The position numbers were made by a program, and so were the translations under genes. 14,546 bases of DNA from Candidatus Sulfotelmatobacter sp. (GTDB lineage: Bacteria; Acidobacteriota; Terriglobia; Terriglobales; Acidobacteriaceae). The notes under the pieces were generated by a model. It made no database searches and was not told the origin of the DNA. It saw only the letters and a program-made list of their open reading frames with translations. Of this stretch, positions 1 to 6,949 are shown in pieces (the stretch's first letter is position 1; the number at the start of each line of letters is the position of its first letter). The DNA lies in the NCBI GenBank assembly GCA_030044775.1, contig JASICF010000141.1, positions 1 through 14,546 of the forward strand, in the 5' to 3' direction.

Positions 1-869
1 ACATCGGGATGAACGCCAACGAGCTCGGTAAGGAACTTCTTGTAACTGATCCTTGCCAGCCGCGCCTGCTTTTCTTCGGAACTCAGTCCCGGCAGATAAT
101 CCGTTTTCTCGCGACACAAACGGGCAACGTCTTTGCGTGCCTGCTCCGCGATCGGCGCCTCGGAAAGAAAATTCTTCCAGGCATCGGGTCCAGCAACGGC
201 AAGGTCATACGTTTCGCCGCCAGGAAAAGGATAGGGATCATCCACGAGCTTGTCGCTGCCGAAGGTCTTTTTATCAAAGAAGATTTTTGGGGTCCGCCCA
301 TCGGCCTCATACAGCGCGCGGTCAAGGTGTTTCGGGAAGCTCGCAACATCGATTCCCAACTCTTCAATCAAGCTTTTCGAGATCGCGCTGTAGGGTTCGG
401 GACTCTCGATGGAATACGTTCCTCCATAACCCAGGAGCGTTCGGTTACGGACGCGGAACTCGTTGCGTTTGGCATGTCCCCCGAAATCGTCATGATTCTC
501 AAGAATCAGAATACGGGCGTTTGTGCCGGCGGATTTGCGATAGAAGTGTGCGGCGGCGAGTCCGCTGATGCCGCCGCCCACGATGACAAGGTCAAAACTC
601 TCGCCGGTTTCCTGGGGCGTGCCGGCCGTTTCCCAGAACGTTCCATCCCGCAGCGAGTGGGCAGCCTCAAATGAACCGGGATGGCTGCCGCGTAGTCCGG
701 TCAGAGCAGGAGGGTAGTAATTGGGCGAGTTCTGGGAGAGCCTTTCGCCTTGCGCAAACAATTGCCACGGCATCAGGCTAGCCGCCGCACCAACCGCGAC
801 GCCATTCAGAAAATCACGGCGCGTGATTTCCCGGTGCATTCCCAGTTCGCGATCGGTGAAGTCGCTCAT
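1..869 (-). CDS. Tat-exported NAD(P)/FAD-dependent oxidoreductase, spermidine dehydrogenase-like (3' end outside window)
   Basis: The reading frame is open from ATG at 869 to the window edge (289 codons seen, C-terminus missing). A twin-arginine signal lies at residues 15-32, with R17-R18 in ITRRDFLNG followed by an Ala/Val-rich hydrophobic stretch and an LFAQG cleavage-like site, so the protein is probably exported folded with its cofactor. A Rossmann FAD-binding motif VIVGGGISGL sits at 95-104, and E124 in LILENHDDFGGHA is the usual ribose-binding acid. The block YYPPALTGLRGSHPGSFE before the Rossmann fold and the NHDDFGGHAKRNEF block resemble, from memory, spermidine dehydrogenase (SpdH) type flavoproteins. 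Substrate is therefore inferred, and a more general amine or other oxidoreductase is possible. M11 is an alternative start. Neither start has a strong Shine-Dalgarno. It follows the CDGSH gene by 49 bases on the same strand. Confidence 0.85.
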   Translation of the reverse strand, partial: MSDFTDRELGMHREITRRDFLNGVAVGAAASLMPWQLFAQGERLSQNSPNYYPPALTGLRGSHPGSFEAAHSLRDGTFWETAGTPQETGESFDLVIVGGGISGLAAAHFYRKSAGTNARILILENHDDFGGHAKRNEFRVRNRTLLGYGGTYSIESPEPYSAISKSLIEELGIDVASFPKHLDRALYEADGRTPKIFFDKKTFGSDKLVDDPYPFPGGETYDLAVAGPDAWKNFLSEAPIAEQARKDVARLCREKTDYLPGLSSEEKQARLARISYKKFLTELVGVHPD

Positions 870-918
870 GATTCGATTTGGCTGGAGAGACGCTGGCTGC
901 GTCTCTGGAACGAGGCGC

Positions 919-1155
919 TTAGGCTTGGCCTTCAGCTTTCTTCACAGCCAGTTCGGCGCCCTGGAATCCAATCTTGCTGTGGGTGCCATCGCAGAAAGGC
1001 TTGTTCACCGATCCCCCGCAGCGGCAAAGGGAGAACGCAGCCTTGCCCGTGAGATCGTGCGGCGTTCCATTCGCATCAACCAGTTCGACCGATCCCTCGG
1101 GCGCCTCGACACGCAGCGGACCGTTGGGGCGGACCGTAATCTTCACTTGAGCCAT
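919..1155 (-). CDS. CDGSH iron-sulfur domain protein, 78 aa
   Basis: This small protein carries the complete CDGSH signature: C44-R-C46, then S49, P53, C55-D-G-T-H59. In this family three cysteines and one histidine hold a redox-active, acid-labile [2Fe-2S] cluster, so all ligands are present. Only one motif is seen, so it is a single-domain type, presumably dimeric like other single-motif members. There is no signal peptide or membrane segment, so it should be cytoplasmic. The ATG at 1155 is chosen over an upstream in-frame ATG at 1236 because a GGAGG lies nine bases before it and conserved sequence begins there. The N-terminal half (KITVRPNGPLRVEAP) is the usual beta-rich lead-in. It may transfer electrons or clusters; its partner is unknown, although a flavoprotein gene follows directly. 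Confidence 0.9.
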   Translation of the reverse strand: MAQVKITVRPNGPLRVEAPEGSVELVDANGTPHDLTGKAAFSLCRCGGSVNKPFCDGTHSKIGFQGAELAVKKAEGQA

Positions 1156-1164
1156 CGTTTGATT

Positions 1165-1169
1165 CCTCC
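1165..1169 (-). promoter_or_regulatory. Ribosome binding site GGAGG of the CDGSH gene
   Basis: GGAGG lies nine bases upstream of ATG 1155. It decides in favour of the 78-aa product over the 105-aa reading that starts at 1236. Confidence 0.75.
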
Positions 1170-1180
1170 AACCTTGTGGG

Positions 1181-1186
1181 ATTTTA
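1181..1186 (-). promoter_or_regulatory. Possible -10 box (TAAAAT) upstream of the CDGSH gene
   Basis: The 1156-1260 gap is AT-richer than its surroundings just upstream of the CDGSH ribosome binding site, and TAAAAT matches the TATAAT consensus at five of six positions. No good -35 box is present at 16-18 bases. This suggests, but does not establish, a local promoter for the CDGSH and oxidoreductase genes. Confidence 0.25.
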
Positions 1187-1260
1187 GTAAGGATAAAAGA
1201 TACCATCCGGCAGGGCAGCGTGTCTTCGGAAAGCAAGACTGGTTTGCCGATCCTAATGAG

Positions 1261-2379
1261 CTAAGCGGCAATCGACCGTGCGGGGAGTAGGCTGCGATAA
1301 AGATCCAGGTACTCGTCGATCATGCGCTTGGCCGTGAAGCGCTCGCGCGCCCGGGTGTAGGCGCGGTCGGAGTATGCCTGGCGCAGGGCGCGGTCCGAAT
1401 CGAGGCCCCGCAGGGTTTCGGCCAGGCTGCGGCCATCGTTCGTGCGGAAATAGAGCGCCGCGTCGCCCCAGACCTCGCGGAAACTGGGAATATCGTTGGC
1501 GACGATTGCGCACCGGGAAAACGCGGCGTCGAGCGCCGACATGCCCAGCGGCTCATACCTGGCTGTGGCGGCATAAACGGCAGCGCGGCTATAGAGCGCC
1601 CGCAATTGAGGTTCGGTCTGCGGTCCGCGAATGGCGACGCAGTTCTGTTCGGTGGCAACTTTCACATCGGCGCGGATCGGAACATGCGGCTGCGGAATGG
1701 TTCGATCAGCTCCCACAATGCAGATTGAAAACGGAATGGAGTATTGCGTGAGCAGAAAAACTTGCCTGCCCGCATCGAGTAAACGGCCTACCGATAACAC
1801 CGAGTCTTCTTTGCTGACGTAGGGATTAAAAAAAATAGGATTGCGTCCGGGATAGATCACGACTTCGCGTTGCGGCGGAACATAGTTCGCGCGAATGGTA
1901 TCGAGCATCCAGGCAGAAGGCGCTACCACGGCATCGGCCCGCGAAATCCCGCGGATGACCGTTTCACGATACCACTCGAGCCAGCGGGTAAAACGCGGCG
2001 CGCAACCTTGCACGGCCTGGGTCCAACCGATGACATCGCCATGCGCCATCACGATGCGCGGCGTCTTAACCGGCAAATTGCCATGGCAAAATTGGTGAAG
2101 ATGAAGCACATCGGGCCGCAGTTCGCCGACCAGGCTAGTGAGAAATTGCGATGATTCGACGAGGTCGAACTGGGCTTCATCCATCCATTCCAGGCGGAAC
2201 GCTGTTGGCCGATACTCGAGGCCGTGCAGCAGATCCATCCATGCCGTCTCTTCGGGTAGTGGAATTTCTCCGAAGCTGACCAGAGTGACGCGAACACCGC
2301 GCGTGATCAGTCCGGTGACCAGTTCGCGGGTATAGGTCCAGGAACCGGACAGAGTATCGGCGGTAACCAGAACGTGCAA
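1261..2379 (-). CDS. GT4-family glycosyltransferase
   Basis: This 372-residue GT-B fold glycosyltransferase starts with a Rossmann-like strand (HVLVTADTLSGSWTYTRELV, donor-independent N-domain) and contains HLHQFCHG (about 93-100) and MAHGDVIGW (111-119). The C-domain carries SVGRLLDAGRQ (196-206), the usual phosphate-contact loop, and YEPLGMSALDA (275-285), the place of the EX7E nucleotide-sugar motif. Here the second acid is Asp (E276, D284). The start is TTG at 2379: no ATG or GTG precedes it in frame, a GGAGG lies four bases upstream, and the next Met is at residue 48, inside the fold. No membrane segment is seen, so it is probably cytoplasmic or peripheral and transfers sugar from an NDP-sugar to a glycan, lipid or small molecule. 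The acceptor cannot be told. There is no surrounding polysaccharide cluster. Confidence 0.88.
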   Translation of the reverse strand: MHVLVTADTLSGSWTYTRELVTGLITRGVRVTLVSFGEIPLPEETAWMDLLHGLEYRPTAFRLEWMDEAQFDLVESSQFLTSLVGELRPDVLHLHQFCHGNLPVKTPRIVMAHGDVIGWTQAVQGCAPRFTRWLEWYRETVIRGISRADAVVAPSAWMLDTIRANYVPPQREVVIYPGRNPIFFNPYVSKEDSVLSVGRLLDAGRQVFLLTQYSIPFSICIVGADRTIPQPHVPIRADVKVATEQNCVAIRGPQTEPQLRALYSRAAVYAATARYEPLGMSALDAAFSRCAIVANDIPSFREVWGDAALYFRTNDGRSLAETLRGLDSDRALRQAYSDRAYTRARERFTAKRMIDEYLDLYRSLLPARSIAA

Positions 2380-2383
2380 AGAG

Positions 2384-2388
2384 CCTCC
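2384..2388 (-). promoter_or_regulatory. Ribosome binding site GGAGG for the TTG-initiated glycosyltransferase
   Basis: GGAGG followed by four bases and TTG. The spacing is short but this is the only plausible initiation signal in the frame, so it supports the rare start codon. Confidence 0.55.
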
Positions 2389-2502
2389 GGGTGAGTGCCG
2401 GAAGACGCGGGAGACGCGGAATCCGGCGGCGTGGGCGCCCGGCTATTCTAGTGCGAAGGAGGCCGGTAGGTCGAGGATTTTTGAGAATTTCGGCGTCAAG
2501 CA

Positions 2503-2516
2503 CGAGCGGCCGCTCG
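2503..2516. repeat. Perfect 14-bp palindrome CGAGCGGCCGCTCG in the intergenic gap
   Basis: The sequence equals its own reverse complement over 14 bases. It lies 46 bases past the stop of the pseudo-receiver gene and about 120 bases before the glycosyltransferase start. It could be a dimeric operator or a hairpin without a U-tract. In GC-rich DNA it may also be chance. The rest of the 2380-2561 gap shows nothing else I can support. Confidence 0.4.
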
Positions 2517-2561
2517 CGGGTCCCAGCAGGACCAAGGCTGGCCGCAGGGCTCAGTAAGAGG

Positions 2562-3047
2562 TTACTCTGCCCCTAGCTTGACCCGCATACCACGCGCCAG
2601 ATTATCGATAAGTCGAATTTTCTCGGCGACTTGGGGGGGGACGCCTGGCACGGCCATCGCCAATTCGCAGGAAAGCAGCATGGTGGTGAGGGATTCGAAC
2701 ATTTCACTGTGGATCTGCTGCTCCACCGAGCGTCTTGCTTGTGCCTCCTCGCGCTTTCGACGATGGAGTGCGGAGCGAACTTCACGCACCAACCGCGGCA
2801 TGCCGCTCACCGCGAAGTTCACATAGATAGGGAAAGCCGTTCCCAGAAGATCGAGCAGGTGATCATTCTCGCTGGGCTCGTTTTCCAGGAGGAACTGATC
2901 GAGTACGACGACCGAATACGATTGCTCGCGGAGGCGACTGAGTGCTTGCTGGATATTCTCAACCCACAGGGTTTCTTCGCCCGTGGAGTCTTTCAGATAG
3001 GCGGCACACTCTGCCCCGCGAGTTAATGGAGTGGTGAGAAGAATCAT
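2562..3047 (-). CDS. Degenerate receiver domain plus histidine-kinase-DHp-like helices, 161 aa, function unknown
   Basis: Residues 1-95 look like a receiver fold. VVVLDQ places D50 at the phosphoacceptor position, but the strand-1 acidic pair is replaced (ILLTTPL), and the usual Thr and Lys of strands 4 and 5 are not found (YVNFAVSG and onward). Residues about 100-158 are helical and align without gaps to the H-box helix of the neighbouring kinase: SEMFESLTTMLLSCELAM against HDFNNLLTGVMLYCDLLL, sharing T, L, C, E/D and L. Ser114 stands where the kinase has its phosphorylated His; His113 is one residue before. There is no ATPase domain. It is soluble. The ATG at 3047 lacks a Shine-Dalgarno. 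It lies 191 bases downstream of the response regulator on the same strand, so a role in modulating that pair is an inference. It is not a classical response regulator. Confidence 0.75.
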   Translation of the reverse strand: MILLTTPLTRGAECAAYLKDSTGEETLWVENIQQALSRLREQSYSVVVLDQFLLENEPSENDHLLDLLGTAFPIYVNFAVSGMPRLVREVRSALHRRKREEAQARRSVEQQIHSEMFESLTTMLLSCELAMAVPGVPPQVAEKIRLIDNLARGMRVKLGAE

Positions 3048-3059
3048 GCTTGTCTGCTA

Positions 3060-3073
3060 GCACGCAATCAGCC
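3060..3073 (-). promoter_or_regulatory. Weak sigma-54-like -24/-12 element before the pseudo-receiver gene
   Basis: Reading on the minus strand, TGGC and GTGC are placed with GG and GC separated by exactly ten bases, as in sigma-54 promoters (consensus TGGCACG-N4-TTGC). The -12 box is imperfect. The predicted start of transcription would fall nearly on the ATG at 3047, giving a leaderless message, which fits the missing Shine-Dalgarno but is speculative. Confidence 0.2.
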
Positions 3074-3238
3074 AGATTCGCACGCCATGATCCCAACGGA
3101 GTTAGCGAGCCTGTTTGTGGCGCCGTTCCCGTTGCGGAACCTGCGCAGCCGAGATTCGCCTCATATTGGAACGATATACACGCGGATTCACTTCCTATTT
3201 GCCGAGCACCCGCCTTCCCAAACCTTCGCCAGCGACTG

Positions 3239-4666
3239 CTATATCTGTGCGGCATAGTCTTTCAATTTTCGATACAGGGTCGTCTTGCCGATCCCCAGCA
3301 AGCGAGCCGCCTGCAACTTGTCGCCATTGAGTTCCGCGATGGCGTTCAGAATGGTTTGCCGTTCCAGTTCAGCCATGGTGAGAATTTTTCGGCCGTTCCC
3401 GTTTCCGTTTCCGTTCCCGGCATTCCCCACATGGGTGCTGGCGATTGCCGGCGGCAAATCGCTTACCTGAATGAGCGGTCCGCTGGTAAAAGCGAAGGTG
3501 CGCTCCAGACAATTTTCCAGTTCGCGCACGTTGCCCGGCCAGTCATACGCCAGCATGACCTTGAGGGCATCGTCGCTCAGGGTTTTCTCCCGGCCGGAGG
3601 CGCGCGAGCAGCGCTCGACAAAGTGCGCGATTAGGAGAGGGATGTCCTCCCGCCGTTCGCGCAACGGAGGAATACGCAGGCTGAGCACGTTGAGGCGAAA
3701 ATATAGATCGCGACGAAATGTGCCTTCGGTGACGGCCTGCTCCAATTCGCGATTGGTTGCGGCCAGAATGCGCACATTGATGGGAACGCGGCGTGTGCTG
3801 CCCACTGGACGTATTTCTTTTTCCTGGATGGCGCGCAAAAGTTTTGCCTGCAAATCAATAGGAAGCTCACCCACTTCGTCCAAAAAAATCGTTCCCCCCT
3901 CCGCAATGGCAAGCAATCCATCTTTCGCCTGGTTTGCGCCGGTAAAGGCTCCCTTCACATACCCGAATAGCTCGCTCTCAATCAGTGTTGGCACGAGCGA
4001 GCCGCAGTCGACAGGAATAAAAGGCTTGTCATGGAAGGTTCCGGAATAATGAATCGAGCGCGCTACCATCTCCTTGCCGGTTCCACTTTCGCCAAGAATG
4101 AGGACTGGATGCGAGCTGCTGGCGGCTTTGGCGATGATCCGGTAAAGCTTTTCCATCTCGGGCGCGCGGCCGATGATGCCACCGAATCCCTGCTTGGACT
4201 TGAGTTTCTCGCGCAACATGCGGTTCTCCGTTTTCAGCTTTAAATGATTCGACACCCGCTCCAGCAAAAGCTTCAGTTCGTCGATGCTGAACGGTTTCGT
4301 CATGTACTCATAAGCGCCATTCTTCATGGCTTGAACCGCGGACTGCACGGTTCCGCAGCCGGTTACGACGATGACCAGGGCATCCGGCCGCTGGCTTTTG
4401 ATTTGCCGAAGGGCTTCGAGCCCGCTGGCGCCAGGCAGTCGCAGGTCGAGCAGAATCACGTCGATATTCTGTGTCTGCAACAGCCGGTACGCGTGCTCGG
4501 CTGAGTCCGCGACATGCGCCATAAATCCGAGCGACAGGGCAACTTCGCGACAGGCGTCGCGTATTGCGCGCTCGTCATCCACAATGAGGAGGTTCAGAAA
4601 ATTAGCTGCCATCATCTGAGGGCTGGCCGGGTTGGAAGACACTGCGGCGATGCCTGCTGAAGTCAT
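3239..4666 (-). CDS. Sigma-54-dependent response regulator, NtrC family
   Basis: Three domains are complete in 475 residues. The receiver is at about 24-140, with acidic pair D30-D31, phosphoacceptor D74 in VILLDLRLPG, T102 and K124. The AAA+ sigma-54 activation domain is at about 163-395, with Walker A GESGTGKE (192-199), the sigma-54-contacting GAFTGA loop intact at 239-244, and Walker B IFLDE (D263-E264). A Fis-type helix-turn-helix forms the C-terminus (about 430-475, QAARLLGIGKTTLYRKL). The ATPase and DNA-binding domains are joined by an Asn-Gly repeat linker. The ATG at 4666 overlaps the kinase stop as ATGA, with AAGGA nine bases upstream inside the kinase gene, so translation is probably coupled. 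M18/M19 are other possible starts, giving a more usual receiver N-terminus. It should activate sigma-54 promoters when phosphorylated by the upstream kinase. Confidence 0.96.
   Translation of the reverse strand: MTSAGIAAVSSNPASPQMMAANFLNLLIVDDERAIRDACREVALSLGFMAHVADSAEHAYRLLQTQNIDVILLDLRLPGASGLEALRQIKSQRPDALVIVVTGCGTVQSAVQAMKNGAYEYMTKPFSIDELKLLLERVSNHLKLKTENRMLREKLKSKQGFGGIIGRAPEMEKLYRIIAKAASSSHPVLILGESGTGKEMVARSIHYSGTFHDKPFIPVDCGSLVPTLIESELFGYVKGAFTGANQAKDGLLAIAEGGTIFLDEVGELPIDLQAKLLRAIQEKEIRPVGSTRRVPINVRILAATNRELEQAVTEGTFRRDLYFRLNVLSLRIPPLRERREDIPLLIAHFVERCSRASGREKTLSDDALKVMLAYDWPGNVRELENCLERTFAFTSGPLIQVSDLPPAIASTHVGNAGNGNGNGNGRKILTMAELERQTILNAIAELNGDKLQAARLLGIGKTTLYRKLKDYAAQI
3395..3418 (-). 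repeat. Four-unit hexanucleotide tandem repeat coding an Asn-Gly linker
   Basis: The plus strand reads GTTCCC, GTTTCC, GTTTCC, GTTCCC in a row. On the minus strand this encodes alternating Gly-Asn at residues about 417-424 of the response regulator, between the AAA+ domain and the DNA-binding domain. Unit number can change by slippage without shifting the frame, so linker length may vary among strains. Confidence 0.85.
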
Positions 4667-5946
4667 ATAAGAGATTCCTTCTTAAGGTCTTGAAATGGTG
4701 TTTCCGATGCAGTCTGCGCACCCGTCCGCTGGCTTGCGGATCGGTGCATTTCAGAACCTCCATCTCGGGGCAACAGAATCATGGCGCGAGTACCCAAACC
4801 AGGCTGGCTTTCGAAATGAATCAGTCCACGATGGCTGGTGACGATGCTGCGGACTGTGGTCAAACCCAGCCCGCTCCCTTTCCCGGATTTTGTCGTAAAG
4901 AATGGTTCGAAGACACGGCGGTGAGTTACAGCATCCATGCCGCGACCATTATCGGTTACGCTGATCAGCACACAATGCAGCGATGGCTGTGTCGGCATGG
5001 AGGCCCGAGAATCCATAGGATGAAAAACAGCGTTGCTGGTCTCGATGCGAACGCGCCCTCCCTCTGGCAGGGCGTCTCGTGCATTCAGGACCAGATTCAG
5101 CAAGACCTGCTGGGCCTGCGAACGCGAGATCGTGACCTGAGCCAGCCGCGGGTCGAGACATAATTCAAGGCTGATGTTTTCTCCCAATAAGTGAATCAGA
5201 AGGTCGCGCATGTTCTCCGCGATTTCATTAAAGCTAGTTGGGTCTTGGTCGCTCTGCGCAGGACGGGCGAAAACCAGCAACTGCCGAACCAGCGCGCTCG
5301 CAGAAATGATCGCCGACCTGATTTCCTCGGCATAGCGCCGGCGAAGATCGCGAGCATCGAAAGCAGACAGCAGCAGGTCGCAATAAAGCATGACGCCAGT
5401 CAGCAAGTTATTGAAGTCGTGGGCCACGCCGCCGCTCAGCCGGCCAATGGCCTCCCAACGCTGGGATCGGAAAATATCCTCGGCACAGACCTCCGATTGA
5501 TCGCCGGATCCGGCCTCGGCGAGCACCAGCACAGCATCTGGTTGCCCACACGAGCCAGCCTGATGCCACGCCATCCAGTCGGAGGCTTCCTGGCGGCCGC
5601 CGCTCAGGCGCAGGGAAAGCCGCATGCCGTCGCGCCCAGACTCGATAAGCTCACGCAGAAGAAATTCAGCCCGGTCGCGATCCTCGGGAACCACCAGATC
5701 TTGCAGGTGTAAGGGTTTTCGCTCCGTGAGTTTGCCCAGACAGCGTTCAAACTCGGCGTTCATCTGCAGAATCACACCCTCGCGATTGCAGCGAACAACC
5801 CCGATTGGAGTTTTGTCAAAAAAGGAATAGAACGCCGAAACCGTGCCTTCCTCCCCGGGAAAAACCGGTTCACGGAGTATCGGCCCTGGAGACGCAGGTT
5901 CACCAGCAACCCGGCCCACGCACGAAATCAGATTAGCGGTGCTCAT
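4663..5946 (-). CDS. Soluble PAS-domain sensor histidine kinase (NtrB-like)
   Basis: This 427-residue protein has no transmembrane segment, so sensing should be cytoplasmic. A PAS domain spans about residues 38-145 (FYSFFDKTPIGVVRCNREG... and the DLVVPEDRDRAEFL exit region). The dimerisation/phosphoacceptor domain has the H-box GGVAHDFNNLLTG with H176. The ATPase domain shows the N-box NLVLNARDAL (N288), G1 DNGRGM (332-337), F-box FEPFFTTK (346-353) and G2 GSGLGL (357-362), so it looks fully active. The HDFNN type of H-box is common in PAS kinases that pair with NtrC-like regulators. The gene overlaps the following response regulator by four bases (ATGA), which strongly suggests they are cognate. 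The ATG at 5946 has only a weak AGG upstream. The PAS ligand cannot be read from the sequence. Confidence 0.95.
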   Translation of the reverse strand: MSTANLISCVGRVAGEPASPGPILREPVFPGEEGTVSAFYSFFDKTPIGVVRCNREGVILQMNAEFERCLGKLTERKPLHLQDLVVPEDRDRAEFLLRELIESGRDGMRLSLRLSGGRQEASDWMAWHQAGSCGQPDAVLVLAEAGSGDQSEVCAEDIFRSQRWEAIGRLSGGVAHDFNNLLTGVMLYCDLLLSAFDARDLRRRYAEEIRSAIISASALVRQLLVFARPAQSDQDPTSFNEIAENMRDLLIHLLGENISLELCLDPRLAQVTISRSQAQQVLLNLVLNARDALPEGGRVRIETSNAVFHPMDSRASMPTQPSLHCVLISVTDNGRGMDAVTHRRVFEPFFTTKSGKGSGLGLTTVRSIVTSHRGLIHFESQPGLGTRAMILLPRDGGSEMHRSASQRTGAQTASETPFQDLKKESLI

Positions 5947-6226
5947 AGACCTAATATCGCGCGGTCCAGTTCTCGGAAGAAAGCCCGCGGTGGGCTACTT
6001 GATACCTCGGTGCTCCCAGAATGGGAGAGTAAAGTTAAAGCTGACCAATCTGTCCCGAAATGCGTCCCCGAATATAGGAGGACCAGGGTGACTCTGCGAA
6101 GGGCACATGTCACGTTGCAACTTAAATCTGTTGTGGAAAACGCAAAAACCGCTCAGTTCGCGGCGATTATTACCGAAGCGAATTGAGGTCAAATTTCGCC
6201 GGCACTGCGTTCAGAGCTGATCGAAC
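5947..6226. other. 280-base gap between lipoprotein and kinase genes
   Basis: Both flanking genes read on the minus strand. I find no convincing gene in the gap; a 65-codon minus-strand frame at 5995-6192 has no recognisable protein character. One terminator-like hairpin is near the kinase end. No clear sigma-70 or sigma-54 promoter for the kinase was found. Confidence 0.5.
5978..5996 (-). terminator. Terminator-like hairpin between lipoprotein and kinase genes
   Basis: On the minus strand AGCCC, loop ACCGC, GGGCT is followed by TTCTT. The stem is only five pairs and the U-tract is interrupted. It lies 230 bases past the lipoprotein stop and 36 bases before the kinase ATG, so it could end readthrough from the lipoprotein gene or act in the kinase leader. 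Confidence 0.3.
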
Positions 6227-6919
6227 TCATTCGGCAAGGCGAACGGGCGAGGGAATGCTTCCGGCCGGAGATTGGCTGGGAACTGCGCTTTCAAGCGCGA
6301 CGGGCGCGGTCAAACGAAAGGTAAGGTGCCGGCCTTGCTGGATGCGGAAAGTGGCGGGCCGCGAAGGAATACTCGGTGCCATGACCGTGGCTCGCGTGTA
6401 CAAGCTCAAGGTTTGCACTGCAATATCCTTGCCGCTTATGTTGATCGACTTCAGCGTCAAGCGGAAATAACCACGCGGCGTCTGCGGGTTTGTATCATCC
6501 AGCCGGACCGATTCAATGCATCCGACGACGGGAGCGCCCCGCTCCACCAACGTTTTCCCGGCGACGGTGAAGGGCGTCGCGACGGATGCCGAGAATGCAT
6601 CCCCAGGTTGGACTTGGTTTGCAGAAAGCAGGTGGGGCAACCGGACGGTTAGCAGAGTGCCCGCGGGAAGAACCGCTGAAGATGGGATGGCGTGAAAAGG
6701 GGCTACATTCGCTTGCCTGCCGTCTGGCGGCACGGCGGGGACTGCGCCCTCGCCTTCGTTTGTTTGAGAAGCGGCGTGGAATGGAAGATTCTGTCCAACG
6801 GCGGAACCAGTAGAATCCGAGACGCGCCGTCCGCATCCCACTGTGACAAGCAACACAAGACAAAGGGCAGGCAAACCGCGATGGCGGCCTGCGTTCCGGT
6901 CATTTGTCATCAAGTTCAT
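6227..6919 (-). CDS. Putative lipoprotein of unknown function, 230 aa
   Basis: The N-terminus is Arg-bearing followed by a hydrophobic core (LPALCLVLLVTVGC) ending in Gly-Cys at C29. This is lipobox-like although Thr at -3 is unusual, so lipidation is probable but not certain. Residues about 35-80 are a Pro/Ser/Gly-rich tether. A beta-rich domain (about 84-205) follows: LPAGTLLTVRLPHLLSANQVQPGDAFSA..., VERGAPVVGCIESV, GYFRLTLKSINI. This reminds me of VirB10/TrbI-like 'PAGT...VRL...G...GD' modules, without proof of homology. The tail is Pro/Ser-rich. ATG 6919 or 6910 is chosen because the signal sequence begins there; the open frame extends to 7063 with no signal-like start. There is no clear ribosome binding site. 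It lies between two NtrC-type systems and diverges from the second, so it is a candidate target or accessory sensor. Confidence 0.72.
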   Translation of the reverse strand: MNLMTNDRNAGRHRGLPALCLVLLVTVGCGRRVSDSTGSAVGQNLPFHAASQTNEGEGAVPAVPPDGRQANVAPFHAIPSSAVLPAGTLLTVRLPHLLSANQVQPGDAFSASVATPFTVAGKTLVERGAPVVGCIESVRLDDTNPQTPRGYFRLTLKSINISGKDIAVQTLSLYTRATVMAPSIPSRPATFRIQQGRHLTFRLTAPVALESAVPSQSPAGSIPSPVRLAE

Positions 6920-6949
6920 AGTCGCCGGCTGAAGAGTAGAAGTTAAGTG

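Noticed and set aside
721..1290. 189-codon plus-strand frame crossing the oxidoreductase and CDGSH genes
   Set aside because: It overlaps two well-supported minus-strand genes and their gap and shows no domain character.
6098..6120. GGCAC...TTGCA in the kinase upstream gap, resembling a sigma-54 element on the plus strand
   Set aside because: The spacing is 13 bases and it points away from the kinase gene, so it fits neither geometry nor context.
5995..6192. 65-codon minus-strand open frame between lipoprotein and kinase genes
   Set aside because: No ribosome binding site, no recognisable domain, signal or biased composition typical of a gene.
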